A DNA stretch of 64,000 nt from an uncultured Bacteroidota bacterium (GCA_937920105.1 CALETH010000070.1:62001-126000); one strand, 5' to 3'; positions 35,430 to 43,868 are shown, counted from the first letter of the stretch. Notes: generated by a model not told the origin, from the sequence alone. A program made the numbers and translations.

Positions 35430-36188
35430 ATGTTACAAGAAGGTACTGTAAAAACAACGATTACAAAAAATATTGCTACTATTACGTTTTTTCATCCCCA
35501 AAAAAATTCTTTACCCGGAATTCTTTTGCAAAAATTTGCAGATGAAATTACTCACGTTTCTGCGAATAAAGATGTAAGAGTTATTATCCTTCGTAGTGAA
35601 AGTGAAAACGTTTTTTGTGCAGGTGCATCCTTTGCAGAATTACAAGCAATACATTCTCCCGAAACAGGAAAAAAGTTTTTTATGGGATTTGCAAATCTCA
35701 TTCTTGCAATGAAAAAAAGTCCCAAAATAATTCTCACACGCGTACAAGGAAAAGCCGTTGGTGGCGGTGTTGGAATTATTGCTGCATCAGATTATGCCAT
35801 TGCTCATCAATCGGCTTCAATAAAACTGAGCGAGTTAGCATTAGGGCTTGGTCCATTTGTGATTGGACCCGCTGTAGAACGAAAAGTTGGAGCAGCAGCA
35901 TTTTCTGCATTAGCATTAGATGCTGATTGGAGAGATGCACTGTGGGCAAAACAACACAATCTTTACACCAACGTTTTTGAAAATATTGTTGATGTTGATA
36001 AGGAAATAGAAAAGTTTTCACAAAAACTTTCTACCAATAATCCGGAAGCATTAGCAGAATTGAAAAAAGTTTTTTGGGAAGGAACAGAAAACTGGAATAC
36101 AGTATTAGAAAAACGTGCAGAGATGAGTGGAAAATTAGCAATGTCTGAATTTACAAGAAATGCCATTGCTGCGTTTAAGAATGGGTAA
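35430..36188 (+). CDS. Enoyl-CoA hydratase/isomerase family protein
   Basis: The 252-residue protein has the crotonase fold pattern: SENVFCAGASFAEL for the first oxyanion-hole strand, RVQGKAVGGGVGIIAASDYAIA for the second, and SELALGLGPFVIGPAVERKVG. The usual catalytic glutamate of hydratases near 'E..lGl.P' is replaced by GLGP without a clear second acid, so the reaction may not be crotonyl-CoA hydration. Members of this family act in fatty acid or branched-chain amino acid breakdown. A strong terminator follows. Confidence 0.85.
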   Translation: MLQEGTVKTTITKNIATITFFHPQKNSLPGILLQKFADEITHVSANKDVRVIILRSESENVFCAGASFAELQAIHSPETGKKFFMGFANLILAMKKSPKIILTRVQGKAVGGGVGIIAASDYAIAHQSASIKLSELALGLGPFVIGPAVERKVGAAAFSALALDADWRDALWAKQHNLYTNVFENIVDVDKEIEKFSQKLSTNNPEALAELKKVFWEGTENWNTVLEKRAEMSGKLAMSEFTRNAIAAFKNG

Positions 36189-36215
36189 GTTTATTGTAAG
36201 AATATATAAAAACAC

Positions 36216-36246
36216 AAAACCCTTTCAAATTTCTTGAAAGGGTTTT
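36216..36246. terminator. Rho-independent terminator
   Basis: A 13-bp stem pairs AAAACCCTTTCAA (36216-36228) with TTGAAAGGGTTTT (36234-36246) around a 5-nt loop; TT(A) continues. It lies between the convergent enoyl-CoA hydratase and KamA-like genes and, with A runs on both sides, may serve both. Confidence 0.85.
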
Positions 36247-36286
36247 TTATTGGTAGATTCCTAATTAAAATTTTAAGGAAGTATAC

Positions 36287-37429
36287 TTATTTAGAAGAAA
36301 CTAAAACTGGAACTTCTTCCGAAGATTTTTTCTTTTTACGATTATGTTTTTTTTCAGAAATCGCTTCTTTACTTTTTTCGTTTTTTTCTTCCTTTACATC
36401 CGGATAATGATAAATATCATTTTTATAATTTCTCATGACAATATCATCACCATTACGTCCTAAAATATATTGTGGAAGTAAGGGAATTTTTCCACCACCA
36501 CCGGGAGCATCAATAACATAGTGTGGAACAGCAAGCCCAGAAGTGTGTCCGCGTAATTTATCCATAATATTTAAACCAACACTTACTGGTGTTCTAAAAT
36601 GATTTGCTCCTTTCGTAATATCTGCTTGATACAAATAGTACGGTCTCACGCGCATTGCTAATAATTTTCTCATTAATTCTACCATCACATCTGGGTCATC
36701 ATTTACACCTTTCATAATTACCGCTTGGTTTCCTACGGGACATCCTGCATCCGCAAGCATTTCGCATGCTTTTTTTGCCTCTGGTGTACATTCCCATGGA
36801 TGATTAAAATGTGTATTGACATAAATAGGATGATATTTTTTTATCATCTTACATAATTTGGGTGTGATGCGTTGTGGAAGTACGCATGGCATTTTTGTAC
36901 CAAGACGTATAATTTCTACATGGGGAATTTGACGAAGTCCGGCAAGAATTTTTTCTAACATGATATCTGTTAACATTAACGGGTCTCCGCCGGAAAGTAT
37001 CACATCACGAATTTCCGGATGAGCAGCAATGTAATCCAAACCGCTTTGGATGTACTTCATACTAATTTTTCCGGAATCTCCCACTTTTCTTTTTCGTGTA
37101 CAAAAGCGACAATACATGGAACACTGACTTGTTGTTAAAAATAATGCACGGTCAGGATAACGGTGAGTGATGCTGGGAACTGGACTATCTCTATCTTCAT
37201 TTAATGGGTCTGTTGGAAAATCATCATCTTCCAATTCAATTGCATCAGGAATACATTGCAACCAAATCGGGTCGCCGGGATAACGAATGAGACTAAGATA
37301 GTATGGGTTAATGCGAATGTGAAATAGTGTGTTGAGTTTATCGGCGAGTTCCTTATCAAATCCAAAACGTTCAACAAGGTCTTTTCCGCTATCAACGCTT
37401 GCTCGTAGCATTTCCTGCCAGAGTTCCAT
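36287..37429 (-). CDS. Lysine 2,3-aminomutase-like radical SAM enzyme (KamA family)
   Basis: The 380-residue protein has the radical SAM cysteines Cys103, Cys107 and Cys110 (CSMYCRFC) followed by TRKRKVGD. The PLP-binding lysine is Lys314 in DAPGGGGK. Asp270 (YQADI) and Asp307 (VIDAPG) match in position, with a constant offset, the two aspartates that hold the substrate side-chain amine in clostridial lysine 2,3-aminomutase, so L-lysine to L-beta-lysine is the likely reaction. The C-terminus has a charged Lys/Glu tail of about 35 residues, unusual in the family. It is last in a minus-strand unit after a GNAT gene and two ATP-grasp genes. Confidence 0.88.
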   Translation of the reverse strand: MELWQEMLRASVDSGKDLVERFGFDKELADKLNTLFHIRINPYYLSLIRYPGDPIWLQCIPDAIELEDDDFPTDPLNEDRDSPVPSITHRYPDRALFLTTSQCSMYCRFCTRKRKVGDSGKISMKYIQSGLDYIAAHPEIRDVILSGGDPLMLTDIMLEKILAGLRQIPHVEIIRLGTKMPCVLPQRITPKLCKMIKKYHPIYVNTHFNHPWECTPEAKKACEMLADAGCPVGNQAVIMKGVNDDPDVMVELMRKLLAMRVRPYYLYQADITKGANHFRTPVSVGLNIMDKLRGHTSGLAVPHYVIDAPGGGGKIPLLPQYILGRNGDDIVMRNYKNDIYHYPDVKEEKNEKSKEAISEKKHNRKKKKSSEEVPVLVSSK

Positions 37430-37450
37430 AAAGTGATGCCTTTATATTGT

Positions 37451-37924
37451 TTATAAATATTTTCCGTAAATAAGAAGAGCGTCGTTAGGTTTATAATATC
37501 CTTCAATGCACGCCAAACATTGAAAGCCCTTTTTTGTGTAAAACATTCTTGTCATTTCGTACGGTGATGTTGATGATGTTTCCGCAATCAACAATCGTCC
37601 ATTTTTTTTTCGCAAATAATTTTCTACATATTCTAATAGTTGTGTTCCGATTCCTTTATTGTGTAATGATGGTTCTGTTGCAATCCAATATAAATCGTAG
37701 GTTCCCTGTGTTGCTGGTGTTGGACCAATACAAATATATCCTTTTGCAATATCTTTTTCATCAACATACACAAATATTTCATAATCTTTTTGTGATGGTT
37801 GTGTAAGAACGATTTCTACTAATTCATCAGCAATATCAATTTCTTCTTTGCTAAAAACTTTTGTTGCTGTAACAATGTTGTGAATTTCTTGTGCATCTTT
37901 TTTTTGTAAAGAACGAATAGACAT
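37451..37924 (-). CDS. GNAT family acetyltransferase
   Basis: The 157-residue protein has the acetyl-CoA binding motif in WIATEPSLHNKGIGTQLLEYVENYL and the later FYTKKGFQ strand. It lies 21 nt upstream of the KamA-like gene. Beta-lysine acetyltransferase (AblB) partners lysine aminomutase in osmolyte synthesis, but AblB proteins are longer than this, so equivalence is uncertain. Acetylation of a beta-lysine-containing product is the natural inference. The alternative is a general N-acetyltransferase. Confidence 0.85.
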   Translation of the reverse strand: MSIRSLQKKDAQEIHNIVTATKVFSKEEIDIADELVEIVLTQPSQKDYEIFVYVDEKDIAKGYICIGPTPATQGTYDLYWIATEPSLHNKGIGTQLLEYVENYLRKKNGRLLIAETSSTSPYEMTRMFYTKKGFQCLACIEGYYKPNDALLIYGKYL

Positions 37925-37930
37925 ATACTT

Positions 37931-38069
37931 TTAAACTATGATTAAATGATAAGTATGAATACTATGAGTATGATTTTTTCGATTATACATCATTATTATC
38001 ATGAAAATCATTGAATCATAGTTTTAGAAAAATGTATAGTCATCATAAAATCATTTAATCATAGTTTAA
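37931..38069. repeat. Palindromic AT-rich element with 20-bp inverted ends
   Basis: TTAAACTATGATTAAATGAT at 37931-37950 is repeated exactly in reverse at 38050-38069, and another reverse copy (ATCATTGAATCATAGTTTT) lies in the middle near 38009. TATGAT units fill the interior. The right end overlaps the stop codon of the ATP-grasp gene. It occupies the whole gap between the GNAT and ATP-grasp genes. Confidence 0.75.
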
Positions 38070-39151
38070 ATTAAAGAATATCTATCTGCAGCGTACTCTA
38101 CAATTTTTTGAATGGTTTCATTAAAAGAAAGACCATGCGTTTTTGTAGAACGTATAAATCCGGAATCATTAGAAATATCTGGATTAGGATTCACTTCTAA
38201 AACGTAAGGTTTATTATTTTGTGAGAGACGCATATCAACGCGTGCATAATCTCGACAGCCTAACAATTTATAAGATTTTAAGGCAGTGCGTTTTACTAAT
38301 TCTTCAACATCAGGAGAAAGAATCGCTGGACAGACTCCTTTTGTTCCTTCATATTCAACAGAACCATTTAACCATTTTGCATCATACGTTACAATTTTTG
38401 GATAATCTTCTGGTAGACCAGAAAAATCTATTTCGGAAATTGGCAATACAATAGGTCTTTTATTTCCTATAACGGCAATATTTAATTCACGTCCCGGAAT
38501 ATATTCTTCCACAATTGCTGGTTGGTCATATTGTTGAAAAATATGCCGCACCTTTTTTTTTAATGCAGCAAAAGAATCTACAATGGAATTGTTATCAATA
38601 CCCACACTGGCGTCTTCTTTTGCCGGTTTTACAATCATTGGAAAAGAAAGTGTAATATCGTCTGCATTGATTTGATTTAATTGTGTGCAAACAAAAAATT
38701 TTGGTGTGGAAATGTTGTTGTAGGAAAGTATTTCTTTGGTACGTGCTTTGTTTAAACAAGCACCTAAAGTGATAGGTGATGAACCTGTGTAAGGAATCTT
38801 CAGTAATTCATACATTCCGGCAATGTGCATTTCGTGAATTGCTTGGTCTCCCAAACTTTCTACCATGTTAAAAATTAAATCCGGTTTTTCTTTAGAAAGA
38901 AATTTGAGAAATCTCTCCATGTTGTCCGACATATTGAAGATAGTCGTTTTGTATCCTAACTCTTCAAGTGCAGATTGGATTTCTTCTTTTTGCTCAAGAA
39001 CTCCTATTTCGGACATGTCAAGTTTGTTCGCAATTTTTGTTTCGGTGCTTTCTTGAATCATTCCACTTTCGGAAATAAATTTTCTTCCATTTCCGGTTTG
39101 CACGGTTGGTTCGTTATAAACGATGGAGATGTGGAGTAAGTTTTTGTTCAT
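38066..39151 (-). CDS. ATP-grasp ligase, D-Ala-D-Ala ligase-like (second of two)
   Basis: The 361-residue protein has the ATP-grasp pattern of the D-alanine ligase group: FNMVESLGDQAIHEMHIAGMYELLKIPYTGSSPITLGACLNKA, then FPMIVKPAKEDASVGI for nucleotide binding, VEEYIPGRELNIAVIG, and YARVDMRLSQNNKPYVLEVNPNPDIS with metal ligands. It is about as long as a Ddl but lacks the usual Ddl N-terminal glycine-rich loop and carries an insert of about 40 residues near the N-terminus. It is a paralogue of the gene at 39319. It probably joins an amino acid or peptide to an amine; the substrate is unknown. Confidence 0.85.
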   Translation of the reverse strand: MNKNLLHISIVYNEPTVQTGNGRKFISESGMIQESTETKIANKLDMSEIGVLEQKEEIQSALEELGYKTTIFNMSDNMERFLKFLSKEKPDLIFNMVESLGDQAIHEMHIAGMYELLKIPYTGSSPITLGACLNKARTKEILSYNNISTPKFFVCTQLNQINADDITLSFPMIVKPAKEDASVGIDNNSIVDSFAALKKKVRHIFQQYDQPAIVEEYIPGRELNIAVIGNKRPIVLPISEIDFSGLPEDYPKIVTYDAKWLNGSVEYEGTKGVCPAILSPDVEELVKRTALKSYKLLGCRDYARVDMRLSQNNKPYVLEVNPNPDISNDSGFIRSTKTHGLSFNETIQKIVEYAADRYSLI

Positions 39152-39165
39152 AGAGTTATTTTTTT

Positions 39166-39182
39166 AACTATGATTATATGAT
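39166..39182. repeat. Single copy of the AACTATGATTAAATGAT-type repeat
   Basis: AACTATGATTATATGAT (39166-39182) is followed by GTATATGATTTGCATGATG, the same unit order as in the elements at 37931 and 59454. It lies in the 167-bp gap between the two ATP-grasp genes; the rest of the gap shows no gene. Confidence 0.6.
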
Positions 39183-39318
39183 GTATATGATTTGCATGAT
39201 GAAAAAATTTTCAGATACGAGTTGTGTTTTGATAATCCATACAACCCATAGTGAAAAAAAAATAGGATACTTATTTTTACTGATTTCTGATATCGGAATA
39301 CTGAAAACTAAAACCCCA

Positions 39319-40407
39319 TTACTGATTCAATCCATATCTTTTACATGCAGCATTGAGTACACGATTAATCATTTCATTGTACTGAATTCCTGCAACGCGT
39401 GCTGCTTTTGGATAACATGAATTTTCTTCGGGATTGGGTAAAATTCCCGGTAGTGGATTTATTTCTATAATATGTGGAATTCCATGTTCATCTAAACGGA
39501 CATCAATGCGAGACCAATCTTTGCAACGCAAAGTGTTATAAGTATTCAAACATAATTTTTCTATTGATATTTGTAATGCCGGAGATATTTTCGCCGGACA
39601 TTCAAAAATATTTAACGGATTTTTTGCTTGGTCCCAAATCCATTTTGCTTCAAAAGAGTAAATCGGATTTACTCCATCAGGTAACGAATCAAATTTAATT
39701 TCTACGATAGGAAGAACTTGTGTGGTATTTCCATTTCCCAATAACGCAACGGTAAATTCTTTTCCGGGTAAAAATTTTTCTACCAAGGCAGGTTCATTAT
39801 AGGAAGAAAGTATTTTTTCTATTTGTGTAAAAAGTTCTTCTTGTGTTTGCACAAATGACGTATTAAAAATTCCTTTACTTGAACCTTCATATAACGGTTT
39901 TACCATTAACGGAAATGAATGATGATGTTCAGAGATTTTCTGAAGTTCATCAAGAGAATGAATAACAAAAAATTTTGATGTGGGAATGGAATGATAAGAA
40001 AGGATTTCTTTTGTGCGGGCTTTATCTAAACAAGTTGCAAGTGTTAATGCATCGGAACCAGTATAAGGTATGTTAAGAAATTCTAACATTGCAGGAATAT
40101 GTGCTTCCCGAGAAACACCGTATCTTCCTTCGGCAATATTAAAAACAATGTCAGGACGCAATGATTGCAATTTGTGAAATGCATTTTCATCTGCTTCAAT
40201 CATTTCCACAGAATGAAAAAGTGCTAACGCATCACGAACAGCAGTGATTGTTTCTATGGTATCCCATTCAGCATACGTATCATCGTTTGGTGATACTTGA
40301 ACTTGTGTGCTGACATCCGATGAGATGTTCTGACTCGAAGGTTGAGAATTGCTTTCGGCAAATTCCGTTTCTTCCTTCTTCAAGTTGTAGACTAACGCTA
40401 CTTGCAT
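39319..40407 (-). CDS. ATP-grasp ligase, D-Ala-D-Ala ligase-like (first of two)
   Basis: The 362-residue paralogue of the protein at 38066 shares FNIAEGRYGVSREAHIPAMLEFLNIPYTGSDALTLATCLDKARTKEILSYH with it in pattern, then FPLMVKPLYEGSSKGI, VEKFLPGKEFTVALLG and WSRIDVRLDEHGIPHIIEINPLPGI. Near the N-terminus (about 15-50) it carries a Ser/Gln-rich insert. Only the overall domain order is common with Ddl. It is the first gene of the unit and starts about 70 bp after a good promoter. Two such ligases in one unit suggest two successive coupling steps. Confidence 0.85.
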   Translation of the reverse strand: MQVALVYNLKKEETEFAESNSQPSSQNISSDVSTQVQVSPNDDTYAEWDTIETITAVRDALALFHSVEMIEADENAFHKLQSLRPDIVFNIAEGRYGVSREAHIPAMLEFLNIPYTGSDALTLATCLDKARTKEILSYHSIPTSKFFVIHSLDELQKISEHHHSFPLMVKPLYEGSSKGIFNTSFVQTQEELFTQIEKILSSYNEPALVEKFLPGKEFTVALLGNGNTTQVLPIVEIKFDSLPDGVNPIYSFEAKWIWDQAKNPLNIFECPAKISPALQISIEKLCLNTYNTLRCKDWSRIDVRLDEHGIPHIIEINPLPGILPNPEENSCYPKAARVAGIQYNEMINRVLNAACKRYGLNQ

Positions 40408-40473
40408 AAAGTGTGTATCAAAAAAATTTCTTTAACGCCTTTCGTACTATGAATAAAAAAATTTACTTGATAC

Positions 40474-40501
40474 AATATAAGAAATAAAAAAATGTAGTCA
40501 A
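40474..40501 (-). promoter_or_regulatory. Promoter of the ATP-grasp/GNAT/KamA unit
   Basis: On the minus strand, TTGACT (40501-40496) and TATATT (40479-40474) are separated by 16 bp, 67 bp before the start codon of the first ATP-grasp gene. No other promoter of this quality was seen within the unit. Confidence 0.6.
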
Positions 40502-40598
40502 GCGGAAAAAAGAAATATATCACAAAAAAATATTTTGAAAAAAAATTACTCTGGTAAGCTTTTAAAATAAATTTTTGCAAAAATAATTTTATAAAAAA

Positions 40599-42767
40599 TT
40601 ATCCCACTCGTACAAACGAAAGAAATTCTTTGAACACCGTTTCAAATTGATGACGAATATGTTGATGTTCGGGTAATCGTAAATGAGGGTCCGTTGCAAC
40701 AATGGCAAATGCTTCTTCTCGTGCAATGGAAAGAATTTCTGTATCACTGACAATATTTGCAACTTTAAAATTCGGTAATCCGCTTTGACGTGTTCCAAAA
40801 AAATCTCCCGCACCACGAATTTCTAAATCCACTTCAGCAATTTTAAAACCATCATTCGTCGCAACCATTGTTTGAATTCTTTTTTGTGTAGCCATTTTTT
40901 CTTGGTATGCAGATTTTCTATTCGAAGAAAGTGTAACATTTTTCTTCGCTGTGTTTTCATTGGTGATGAGAATACAGTAGGATTGTTCTGCACCACGCCC
41001 AACACGTCCGCGTAATTGATGTAATTGAGAAAGTCCGAAACGTTCTGCGTTTTCGATAATCATAATTGTTGCATTGGGAACATCAATACCAACTTCTATC
41101 ACCGTTGTTGAAACTAAAATATCAAGTTCTCGATTTTTAAATTGTTTCATCAAAAAATCTTTTTCTTCGGAAGAAAGTCTTCCATGCAAAAGTCCAATAC
41201 GTAATTCTGGAAATATTTTTTCTTTTAAGAAATTATATTCTGCAGTTGCCGCTTTCAAATCTATCTTTTCAGATTCTTCTATTAACGGATACACAATATA
41301 GCACTGTCTTCCTTTTTGAATTTCTTCTTTCACAAATGCAAAAATTTTTTCTTTCTCTTTTTCGGTACGATGTACGGTACGAATGGGTTTTCTATTTTTT
41401 GGAAGTTCATCAATAACAGAAACATCTAAATCTCCATATACTGTTAACGAAAGCGTTCGCGGAATTGGTGTTGCCGTCATCACCAACACATCGGGATTTT
41501 GTTTCCCTTTTTCTCGTAACAACGCTCGCTGTGCAACACCAAAACGATGTTGTTCGTCAATAACTACAAAACCAAGATTGGAAAATTGTACATGTTCTTG
41601 CAAAAGTGCATGGGTTCCGATAATGATATTTGCTGTTCCTCTTCGTATATCTTCCAAAATATCTTCACGCAATTTTTTCTTTTGTCCCCCAACCAATAAA
41701 CGAACATTTACAAAAGTATTTTGCAACAAATTTGTGATATTGTAAAAATGTTGTTCTGCAAGAATTTCTGTTGGTGCCATTAACACCGCTTGAAATCCAT
41801 TATCAATTGCTGTTAATATTGCTATGAGTGCAACAATGGTTTTTCCGCTTCCAACGTCTCCTTGTACTAAACGATTCATTGGAATGTTGGATTGCATATC
41901 ATGGTGAATTTCTTTTATAACACGTTGTTGTGCTTCGGTAAGTGTGAATGGAAGCGTTGAAAGAAGTTGCTCCACCAGTGTACTTTTTGTATCAAAAGAA
42001 ATTCCACGCAGTTCTCCTTTTAATTCTCGTTTGCGATAGGCGATGAGTAATTGAAAATACAATAACTCATCAAATTTTAATCTTCGCAAACTATTTTCTT
42101 TTTCCGAATAATTTTTGGGAAAGTGTACAGATTGCAGTGCGTTCTGCAATTTCATCAAATTGTGTTTTGGAAGAAGTGTTGTGGGGAGATGTTCTTTTAT
42201 TTCTGCGATGTTGTGTTGCAGTGCATTGCGAAGTATTCTTCTAAAACCACGATTATCTAAGCCAACTTTTCGTAATTCTTCACTAGAGGAATATTTTGGA
42301 ATGATTGCTCCGGTGTGAAGCAACGAATTCCAATCTGTATCATCTTCATTATCTTTTGTTTTTAATCTATCAAATTCCGGATGAATGAATTGTATGCGGT
42401 TGAGTTTATCAAATTCCGGAACGGAGGAAACGGCAAGAATTTCTTCGGATTCAAATGCGTTTTGATACCATTCTATTCCTGCATAAAAAACGCAGGTGAG
42501 ATAACCGGTTGCATCTTTGAGTGTGAGAAAAAATATTTTCTTTTTATTGCGTGTGTAGGCTACTTTTGTACGATAAACTGTTCCAATAACAGTAACTTCG
42601 TTTCCTGTTTCTACAAATTTTGGAAGTTCTTTAATGGGAAGTATGCGAGAGCGGTCAAGATAATCATACGGAAGATAGTAGAGCAGTTGTTGTATGGTTT
42701 CTATTCCGATTTTTTTTAATGCGGCGGCTCTTACGGGACCGACGGCTTTAATGTATTGGAGGGACAC
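40599..42767 (-). CDS. recG: ATP-dependent DNA helicase RecG
   Basis: RecG remodels stalled replication forks and recombination junctions. The 722-residue protein has an N-terminal helical segment, the wedge OB domain (about 60-150), Walker A QGDVGSGKTIVAL, the DEQH box VIDEQHRFGVAQR, motif III TATPIPRTL and the C-terminal helicase lobe with STTVIEVGIDVPNA and QLRGRVGRG. Length and motif order fit the family fully. No co-directional partner is close; the downstream 191 bp lead to the ATP-grasp promoter. Confidence 0.95.
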   Translation of the reverse strand: MSLQYIKAVGPVRAAALKKIGIETIQQLLYYLPYDYLDRSRILPIKELPKFVETGNEVTVIGTVYRTKVAYTRNKKKIFFLTLKDATGYLTCVFYAGIEWYQNAFESEEILAVSSVPEFDKLNRIQFIHPEFDRLKTKDNEDDTDWNSLLHTGAIIPKYSSSEELRKVGLDNRGFRRILRNALQHNIAEIKEHLPTTLLPKHNLMKLQNALQSVHFPKNYSEKENSLRRLKFDELLYFQLLIAYRKRELKGELRGISFDTKSTLVEQLLSTLPFTLTEAQQRVIKEIHHDMQSNIPMNRLVQGDVGSGKTIVALIAILTAIDNGFQAVLMAPTEILAEQHFYNITNLLQNTFVNVRLLVGGQKKKLREDILEDIRRGTANIIIGTHALLQEHVQFSNLGFVVIDEQHRFGVAQRALLREKGKQNPDVLVMTATPIPRTLSLTVYGDLDVSVIDELPKNRKPIRTVHRTEKEKEKIFAFVKEEIQKGRQCYIVYPLIEESEKIDLKAATAEYNFLKEKIFPELRIGLLHGRLSSEEKDFLMKQFKNRELDILVSTTVIEVGIDVPNATIMIIENAERFGLSQLHQLRGRVGRGAEQSYCILITNENTAKKNVTLSSNRKSAYQEKMATQKRIQTMVATNDGFKIAEVDLEIRGAGDFFGTRQSGLPNFKVANIVSDTEILSIAREEAFAIVATDPHLRLPEHQHIRHQFETVFKEFLSFVRVG

Positions 42768-42813
42768 GTGAAGGTTTTTAAAAATGGAAGATTAATAAAA
42801 TCATTTCAAAAAA

Positions 42814-43335
42814 TTATTTTTTTATTTCCCAAATAGGTGGTATAGTCTTCCTTGTTATTAACAAATGTAAACTTCTTAATGCAGAATTAATTTGAATAGA
42901 TACTTCTTTTAAATCATCAATACAAATGTTTGTTACTTCTGTTTTTAATTTCCCCCGTGCTGAACCTGCGGCTATTTTAAGTTCATTATCTTGTTCAATT
43001 ATTGTATTGTGTAAGTAACGGTTGCGGCTTGTTTGAGCAGTTTTAATTTTTGAAATAGTTTCATTATAGTTTTCTAAGTGAGGATATTCTGGTAGAAGGT
43101 AATGACAAAGAGCGGATAACATATTTAATTTTTGTGGAAAGCTTGAGTGTTTGATAAGTATAAATGGTATTGCATCACTTATAGAATCAAAACCTGCTAA
43201 TTTTCCCAATGCAGTATCAATATAATTTTCAAGGTCAATCCATAAACTTACTATTCTACCTAATTCAAGAAGAATTTCATCTGAAATGGGCCAATTACTT
43301 CTATCAAATTCTGGTATTTTATTATTTGTACTCAT
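42814..43335 (-). CDS. HEPN-like helical protein
   Basis: The 173-residue protein is all helix by pattern and contains SRNRYLHNTI (near 111-120), an R-x4-H motif at a helix start as in HEPN-domain ribonucleases and toxins. The preceding long helices (SLWIDLENYIDTALGKLAG) also fit the fold. No nucleotidyltransferase partner is adjacent, and a REP-like repeat with an inserted MITE lies upstream. A non-enzymatic HEPN-like or unrelated helical protein is possible. Confidence 0.5.
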   Translation of the reverse strand: MSTNNKIPEFDRSNWPISDEILLELGRIVSLWIDLENYIDTALGKLAGFDSISDAIPFILIKHSSFPQKLNMLSALCHYLLPEYPHLENYNETISKIKTAQTSRNRYLHNTIIEQDNELKIAAGSARGKLKTEVTNICIDDLKEVSIQINSALRSLHLLITRKTIPPIWEIKK

Positions 43336-43361
43336 TTTGTTTTTTTTATTTAAAAAATAGA

Positions 43362-43482
43362 TTCCCGCTTTCGAGTCTGTGTAAAAACTAGGTTTTTTAG
43401 AAAAAAATCCTCAAATTTTTAAAAATTTCGAAGGTTTATCTTCAAAAAATTGACTTTTTACACAGACTCTTTCGCGGGAATG
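43362..43482. repeat. GTCATTCCCGC-family repeat interrupted by a MITE-like insertion
   Basis: The outer parts read TTCCCGCTTTC on the left and TTTCGCGGGAATGA on the right, together one palindromic repeat of the family. Between them sits a 97-bp element with terminal inverted repeats. With the repeat, it fills most of the gap between the HEPN-like gene and the gene at 43544. Confidence 0.8.
43373..43469. mobile_element. 97-bp MITE-like element with 15-bp terminal inverted repeats
   Basis: The ends are GAGTCTGTGTAAAAA (43373-43387) and its exact reverse complement (43455-43469). It is flanked by a direct duplication TTTC (43369-43372 and 43470-43473). The interior is AT-rich and partly palindromic and encodes nothing. 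The ends resemble those of transposons of the IS256/Mutator type; that family call is from memory and uncertain. Confidence 0.8.
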
Positions 43483-43543
43483 ACAATGATGTTTTTTTGT
43501 ATGAACGGATGCAAATCCGTTTTTTGTAATTATTTTAGATTAT

Positions 43544-43801
43544 TTACATTTCAACAACTTCTACACGAGTAGAATATCCTAGTTGTTCAAAAAATTTTTC
43601 GCAATCATCCCACGTTAAGCCAAATGCCCGAACATCAGCAAGTCCGAGTTGTGAAAGAATGCTTTTAATAGTTTCAAAGTCATTGTTATCAAAATCTTCT
43701 TCAAAAAACGCTGTTTCTGCCCAATTGACTAATTCTGTAATAGTTATTGTGTGATGAAGATAATCTAATAATTTTTCTGCAACATTTTTTTTGGTAATCA
43801 T
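43544..43801 (-). CDS. Small conserved protein of unknown function
   Basis: The 85-residue acidic, helical protein begins MITKKNVAEKLLDYLHHTITITELVNWAE and ends with GLADVRAFGLTWDDCEKFFEQLGYSTRVEVVEM. I know this pattern from uncharacterised small proteins in several phyla, so it is a real, conserved gene rather than a chance frame. No function is known to me. It stands alone between the MITE-bearing repeat and a palindromic repeat at 43816. Confidence 0.65.
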   Translation of the reverse strand: MITKKNVAEKLLDYLHHTITITELVNWAETAFFEEDFDNNDFETIKSILSQLGLADVRAFGLTWDDCEKFFEQLGYSTRVEVVEM

Positions 43802-43815
43802 TCTTGTTTCTTTTC

Positions 43816-43848
43816 AGATTTGTCAAGTTTTTAAAACTTGACAAATCT
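43816..43848. repeat. 33-bp perfect palindrome, TTTGTCAAG family
   Basis: AGATTTGTCAAG and CTTGACAAATCT flank a TTTTTAAAA centre. A similar palindrome is at 60902-60930. It lies downstream of the anti-sigma-like gene and may also end its transcript. Confidence 0.7.
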
Positions 43849-43868
43849 TGATTAATTATACTCAATCC

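Noticed and set aside
36287..37924. Standard AblA/AblB osmolyte pair
   Set aside because: The aminomutase fits AblA, but the acetyltransferase (157 residues) is much shorter than AblB proteins I know, and the two ligases are not part of that pathway, so I do not assign ablA/ablB.
37931..38069. A CRISPR array, suggested by repeated TATGAT and AACTATGAT units
   Set aside because: Units are irregular in spacing and orientation, form long palindromes, and have no equal-length spacers or cas genes nearby.
39178..39420. An 80-residue plus-strand ORF between the two ATP-grasp genes
   Set aside because: It starts in the AACTATGAT repeat, has a cysteine-rich unlikely composition and runs antisense into the first ATP-grasp gene.
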